Shown: positions 31,796-34,366 of the stretch, piece by piece | How the letters are laid out: each line of letters opens with the position of its first letter | How positions within the stretch are numbered: the first letter of the stretch is position 1 | IMG/VR virus record: IMGVR_UViG_3300046542_000485 | Span: 1-34,366 of that record | DNA: 34,366 nt | From: a virus | Reading direction: 5' to 3' (one strand) | Position numbers and translations under genes: made by a program | The notes under the pieces: model-generated | What the model saw: only the letters and a program-made list of their open reading frames with translations | What the model was told of the DNA's origin: nothing | Database searches by the model: none

Positions 31796-32035
31796 ATGGA
31801 GCTTTTTGAAAAACTGAAGGTGATGCGTCAGGCGGAAGGCCTCACGCAGATGCAGCTGTGTGAGCTGACGGGTATCAATATTTCGACTTGGAAAAGTTAC
31901 GAGCTACAGAGACGAAAAGAGGTCAGTTCACTTGAACTACTCAAGATCACTGGGCACCCACGGTTCAAGAAATACACCCTGTGGATAATGTGTGACGAAA
32001 CCGCAACGGAATGCGGCCAGGTCAGCCCGGTTTAA
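31796..32035 (+). CDS. C: C-type XRE repressor
   Basis: A 79-residue helix-turn-helix protein (LKVMRQAEGLTQMQLCELTG at 7-26, then INISTWKSYELQRRKEVSSL). Size and arrangement match the short dimeric P2 C repressor, which lacks a RecA-cleavable domain; so direct LexA-like cleavage is unlikely here. It should hold the palindrome and block the early promoter. AGAGGGG gives a ribosome binding site seven bases before the ATG. Confidence 0.8.
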   Translation: MELFEKLKVMRQAEGLTQMQLCELTGINISTWKSYELQRRKEVSSLELLKITGHPRFKKYTLWIMCDETATECGQVSPV

Positions 32036-32068
32036 CTAATAAAATTTGAAAAAAAGCAGGGAGCAATC

Positions 32069-32668
32069 ATGAGCAAGACAGATGCGGAAAGTCGTGTTGT
32101 AACCACCTATTGCCTAACTGGCAGTTTTGCTTCTGGTACTCGCCGTGATGTTGCGGCGGTGCTGGAGCACATGGGTTCCAAGGTGGTCGAGGACTTGAGT
32201 GGCAATGTAGATTTTTTGTTGGTTGGGGCAAAGACGGAGTCAGGCAATAGCACCGTCCAATCGGCACTCGACTTTTTGTATCGAGGTCATCGCATCACTC
32301 TGTTACATGAAGGTCATTGGTTGGAGTGGATCGGGAGTGACCAGGCAGCCACGTCCTTACTTCCGCAGGCCAAAACGCTTGACGATGCCGGGGCGTTCAA
32401 GCGCCCACCGAGCAAGGCCAAAAGAGTTTTGTGGGAAGGGGCGCATATGGTTCGGTGCCAATACCGCAACGCTAAGGGTGAAGAGAGCGAACGGGATGTG
32501 CGACTTCAGAAGGTCACCGGTGAGAGTGACGGCCAGCCAGCGGCGCTGGTTGGTTACTGCATGCTTCGCAAAATGAACCGAACGTTCAAAGCGGCCAATG
32601 TGGTGTCGTGTGAGTTGATCGACGATCAGCCAGATAGCGAGCTGCAGGCGGTTTTATCTCGCCTATGA
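32069..32668 (+). CDS. BRCT and WYL-like domain protein
   Basis: A 199-residue protein. Residues about 13-88 form a BRCT domain: [39 protein letters not shown], and Trp84 in the last helix. Residues about 127-185 resemble a WYL fold: [49 protein letters not shown] binds DNA ends or phosphopeptides, WYL binds nucleic acid ligands in regulators (family knowledge). Between C and int, co-transcribed with both (ATGA overlap with int). A regulator of induction or a defence factor are both possible. GGGAG ribosome binding site. Confidence 0.72.
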   Translation: MSKTDAESRVVTTYCLTGSFASGTRRDVAAVLEHMGSKVVEDLSGNVDFLLVGAKTESGNSTVQSALDFLYRGHRITLLHEGHWLEWIGSDQAATSLLPQAKTLDDAGAFKRPPSKAKRVLWEGAHMVRCQYRNAKGEESERDVRLQKVTGESDGQPAALVGYCMLRKMNRTFKAANVVSCELIDDQPDSELQAVLSRL

Positions 32669-33768
32669 CGATCAAAAAGCTGGAAGACGGCCGGTATGAA
32701 GTTGACTGCCGGCCCGAAGGCCGTAATGGTCCCAGGATCCGGAAGAAGTTTCGTACCAAGAACGAAGCCATGGTGTACGAGCGCCAGATCTTGGGCGACG
32801 GCGCCCATGGGGCGTTCGAGAAAAAATTAAAACTTGATGAGCGCCGTCTGTCGGAGTTGGTGGAGCTTTGGTATTCATTACATGGCCAAGGACTCAAGAG
32901 CGGTACCCACACACATCGCGAATTGCGGAATATGGTGGCACGGATGGGAAATCCGATGGCTTGCAACTTCACGGCCGATAACTTCGCGGATTACCGTTCC
33001 GATCGTCTGGCGGGAAAGTGTAGGAAGCCTGGTTCGAAAACAGGCACGGTGTTTTTAAAGCCCGTCACCATCATTACGACAAACCATGAATTGACTTACC
33101 TGTCGGCGATGTTCAATGAGCTGGAACGTCTGGGGAAGTGGGACAAGGAAAATCCGTTGCGCAAGGTGCGCTCACTCAAGTTTGACGAAACCGAGATGAG
33201 CTACCTATCACTTGAGCAGATCCAGTTGCTATTGGCCCACCTCGATCAGATCCCGTCTGATGTGGGGTTGGTAGCGCGCGTCTGCCTGGCAACTGGAGCC
33301 AGATGGGCAGAGGCGATTAACTTGCGTCCGGAGCGGGTGAGAGATGGGAGAATTTATTTCGTTCGGACCAAGTCCGCCAAGAATCGGACGGTGCCAATTT
33401 CTGCTGAGCTGGCGCAGATGTTGGAGAAGCGTTTGCCCTGGGTATCGACCTACAGAAAGGCCTACTACGAGTTTCGCGATGGGGTGATTGCTACGGGCAT
33501 TGAATTACCTAAGGGGCAACTCACACACGTTCTGCGGCACACGTTCGCCAGTCACTACATGATGAACGGCGGTGACATCCTGACGTTGCAACAAGTGCTG
33601 GGGCATTCGTCCCTCATGATGACCATGCGGTATGCCCACTTTAGCCCTGGTCATCTGGCTGAGGTGGTGTTGCTCAACCCTTTGGCGCAGGGGTGTGGAC
33701 ACTTTGTGGACAATTCGAGGTGGTTGGTGGCCGGGAAAGAAACGGCGGAATTCGTTGAAGCCATCTAA
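32665..33768 (+). CDS. int: Tyrosine integrase
   Basis: A 367-residue site-specific recombinase. N-terminal arm-binding region ([15 protein letters not shown]), a core-binding helical domain, then the catalytic residues Arg213 (GARWAEA), Lys236, His288 and Arg291 (THVLRHTF), His314 (LGHSS) and Tyr323 (MRYAHF). It inserts and excises the phage. P2 places int behind C in the same transcript, as here. Its 3' end contains the TGTGGAC pair that I take as arm sites. Confidence 0.93.
   Translation: MTIKKLEDGRYEVDCRPEGRNGPRIRKKFRTKNEAMVYERQILGDGAHGAFEKKLKLDERRLSELVELWYSLHGQGLKSGTHTHRELRNMVARMGNPMACNFTADNFADYRSDRLAGKCRKPGSKTGTVFLKPVTIITTNHELTYLSAMFNELERLGKWDKENPLRKVRSLKFDETEMSYLSLEQIQLLLAHLDQIPSDVGLVARVCLATGARWAEAINLRPERVRDGRIYFVRTKSAKNRTVPISAELAQMLEKRLPWVSTYRKAYYEFRDGVIATGIELPKGQLTHVLRHTFASHYMMNGGDILTLQQVLGHSSLMMTMRYAHFSPGHLAEVVLLNPLAQGCGHFVDNSRWLVAGKETAEFVEAI
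33694..33711 (+). repeat. TGTGGAC direct repeat in int 3' end, candidate arm sites
   Basis: TGTGGAC at 33694-33700 and 33705-33711, period 11, same orientation as the pair at 195-214. They lie 110 bases from the proposed attR core. Confidence 0.5.
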
Positions 33769-33820
33769 ATACGTGGCTTGTAGAGGTGTCTGTGTTTTTT
33801 TTGGATTGGGCTGGGGAAAC

Positions 33821-33831
33821 GACAAATAGAC
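33821..33831. other. Candidate attR core
   Basis: GACAAATAGAC, matching 92-102. It is also the left arm of a 9-bp inverted repeat (ACAAATAGA ... TCTATTTGT, 33822-33847) that may end the integrase transcript. Confidence 0.5.
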
Positions 33832-33861
33832 TTTTATATCTATTTGTTTCGACGAATGGGG

Positions 33862-33873
33862 TTGTCTATACAA
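33862..33873. promoter_or_regulatory. HutC/GntR-type operator in host DNA
   Basis: TTGTCTATACAA contains GTCTATAC, an exact fit to GT-N-TA-N-AC, the HutC-subfamily GntR operator. A promoter-like TTGTGT and TATAGA (15 apart, minus strand) overlap it. On the empty chromosome it would lie about 125 bases before the gene that now starts at position 7. Confidence 0.45.
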
Positions 33874-33898
33874 ATCTGGAGGGCGACACAAAACAAAT

Positions 33899-33987
33899 GT
33901 GGGAGCGGGCTTGCTCACGAAAGCGGAGAGTCAGTCGACGAAAATGTTGACTGTTACACCGCATTCGCGAGCAAGCCCGCTCCCACA
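33899..33987. repeat. REP doublet (REPIN)
   Basis: Two inverted copies of the Pseudomonas REP unit: TGTGGGAGCGGGCTTGCTC (33899 on) and its reverse-complement form GAGCAAGCCCGCTCCCACA (to 33987), separated by a spacer. Typical for the intergenic regions of fluorescent pseudomonads, where RAYT transposases spread them. It lies between the aminotransferase end and the proposed operator, so outside the prophage. Confidence 0.88.
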
Positions 33988-34010
33988 AGGGCTCTACAGC
34001 GTGCTTGAGG

Positions 34011-34366
34011 TTATTTGCAGACCTTGGCAATCGCCTCGGCCAACAGGTCAAGACGCGACGCATCGATCCCCGCCACGTTCGCCCTGCCCGAGCTGACCAT
34101 GTACACGCTGTGGTTATCCCGCAGGTCTTTCACTTGTTCAGGTGACAACCCGGTGTAGGAAAACATCCCGCGCTGCACGCCGATGTGCGCAAAGCGCTCA
34201 CGCAAACCGTAGGCCTCCAGCGCTTCGAGCAAACCGCTACGCAGTTGTGCAATGCGCAAGCGCATGGTTTCCACTTCGTCGGCCCAGAGGTTTTTCAGCT
34301 CCGGGTCGCCGAGGATGGTCGCCACCACGGCAGCGCCGTGATCGGGCGGCGTCGACCACAGGTTGC
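34011..34366 (-). CDS. Aromatic amino acid aminotransferase, C-terminal part (partial)
   Basis: The frame runs from the right edge to a TAA at 34011. The visible end (NLWSTPPDHGAAVVATIL, HIGVQRGMFSYTGLSPEQV, HSVYMVSSGRANVAGID and a final ALAKVCK-like helix) is typical of the class I aspartate/tyrosine aminotransferases (AspC/TyrB), with Arg in SSGRANVAG as the substrate carboxylate ligand. Host gene; its N-terminal two-thirds lie outside. It marks the right flank of the prophage. Confidence 0.88.
   Translation of the reverse strand, partial: NLWSTPPDHGAAVVATILGDPELKNLWADEVETMRLRIAQLRSGLLEALEAYGLRERFAHIGVQRGMFSYTGLSPEQVKDLRDNHSVYMVSSGRANVAGIDASRLDLLAEAIAKVCK

Larger units (their letters stand above)
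92..33831. mobile_element. P2/HP1-like prophage of Pseudomonas
   Basis: The stretch holds a full set of P2-type head, terminase, portal, tail, baseplate, regulator and integrase genes in P2-like order. Its proposed ends are two copies of an 11-bp sequence, one in the left flank and one just after the integrase gene. Divergent P-Q and O-N-M-L operons, an Ogr-like gene, and c/int next to a cox-like gene are P2 traits. The tail genes (DUF2586, DUF2597, DUF2590) are of HP1/K139 type. The exact ends are inferred from the repeat; the phage identity is firm. Confidence 0.85.

Noticed and set aside
33899-33987. Inverted repeats considered as a CRISPR fragment or attachment site
   Set aside because: Sequence is the Pseudomonas REP unit, present as a doublet, with no spacer-repeat array.
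1-34366. Search for tRNA genes, rRNA and CRISPR arrays
   Set aside because: None were recognised by eye; no cloverleaf or regular repeat-spacer pattern was seen.

Overview
The window holds a nearly complete P2-type temperate phage integrated in a Pseudomonas-like chromosome. The host call rests on the high G+C content, a Pseudomonas-style REP doublet (33899-33987) next to the C-terminal end of an aromatic amino acid aminotransferase gene at the right edge, and the character of the proteins. The prophage probably runs from about 92 to 33831. Both ends carry the same 11-bp core (GACAAATAGAC), and each end has a TGTGGAC pair at 11-bp spacing 90-110 bp inside the core, as expected for integrase arm sites.

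Layout. The late genes lie on the minus strand from 20167 down to 2290: gpO-N-M-L, tail completion R/S-like genes, DUF2586 sheath, DUF2597 tube, an M15 endolysin candidate, DUF1353, a tail chaperone with a -1 frameshift, tape measure, DUF2590, baseplate J and I, fibre, DUF4376, hub genes, gpV, then com and a cytosine methyltransferase. P and Q (terminase ATPase, portal) diverge from O on the plus strand, as in P2. The DUF2586/DUF2597/DUF2590 tail resembles the HP1/K139/phiO18P branch of P2-like phages (recalled family knowledge). A TacAT toxin-antitoxin pair sits at the left end of the prophage, followed by about 1.1 kb with no recognisable gene.

The early operon runs on the minus strand from 31708 to about 25262: a Cox-like regulator, a large zinc/TOPRIM/helicase protein in place of the P2 rolling-circle gpA, then many small genes, ending at a terminator near 25195. 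On the plus strand a P2 C-like repressor, a BRCT+WYL-like protein and a tyrosine integrase form the lysogeny/integration cluster. The switch region between cox and c carries a perfect 44-bp palindrome over a consensus promoter. Between portal and ogr, a position used for defence cargo in P2-like phages, lies an AT-rich DUF4145 gene.

Most notable: an in-frame amber codon in gpM, probably making the prophage defective or suppressor-dependent; a com-dcm pair with a possible RNA hairpin over the dcm start codon; a canonical A AAA AAG slippery site in the tail chaperone; a cluster of five TAGTTCA repeats next to the primase gene; a BRCT-WYL fusion between repressor and integrase; and a HutC-type operator apparently cut off from its host gene by the integration.
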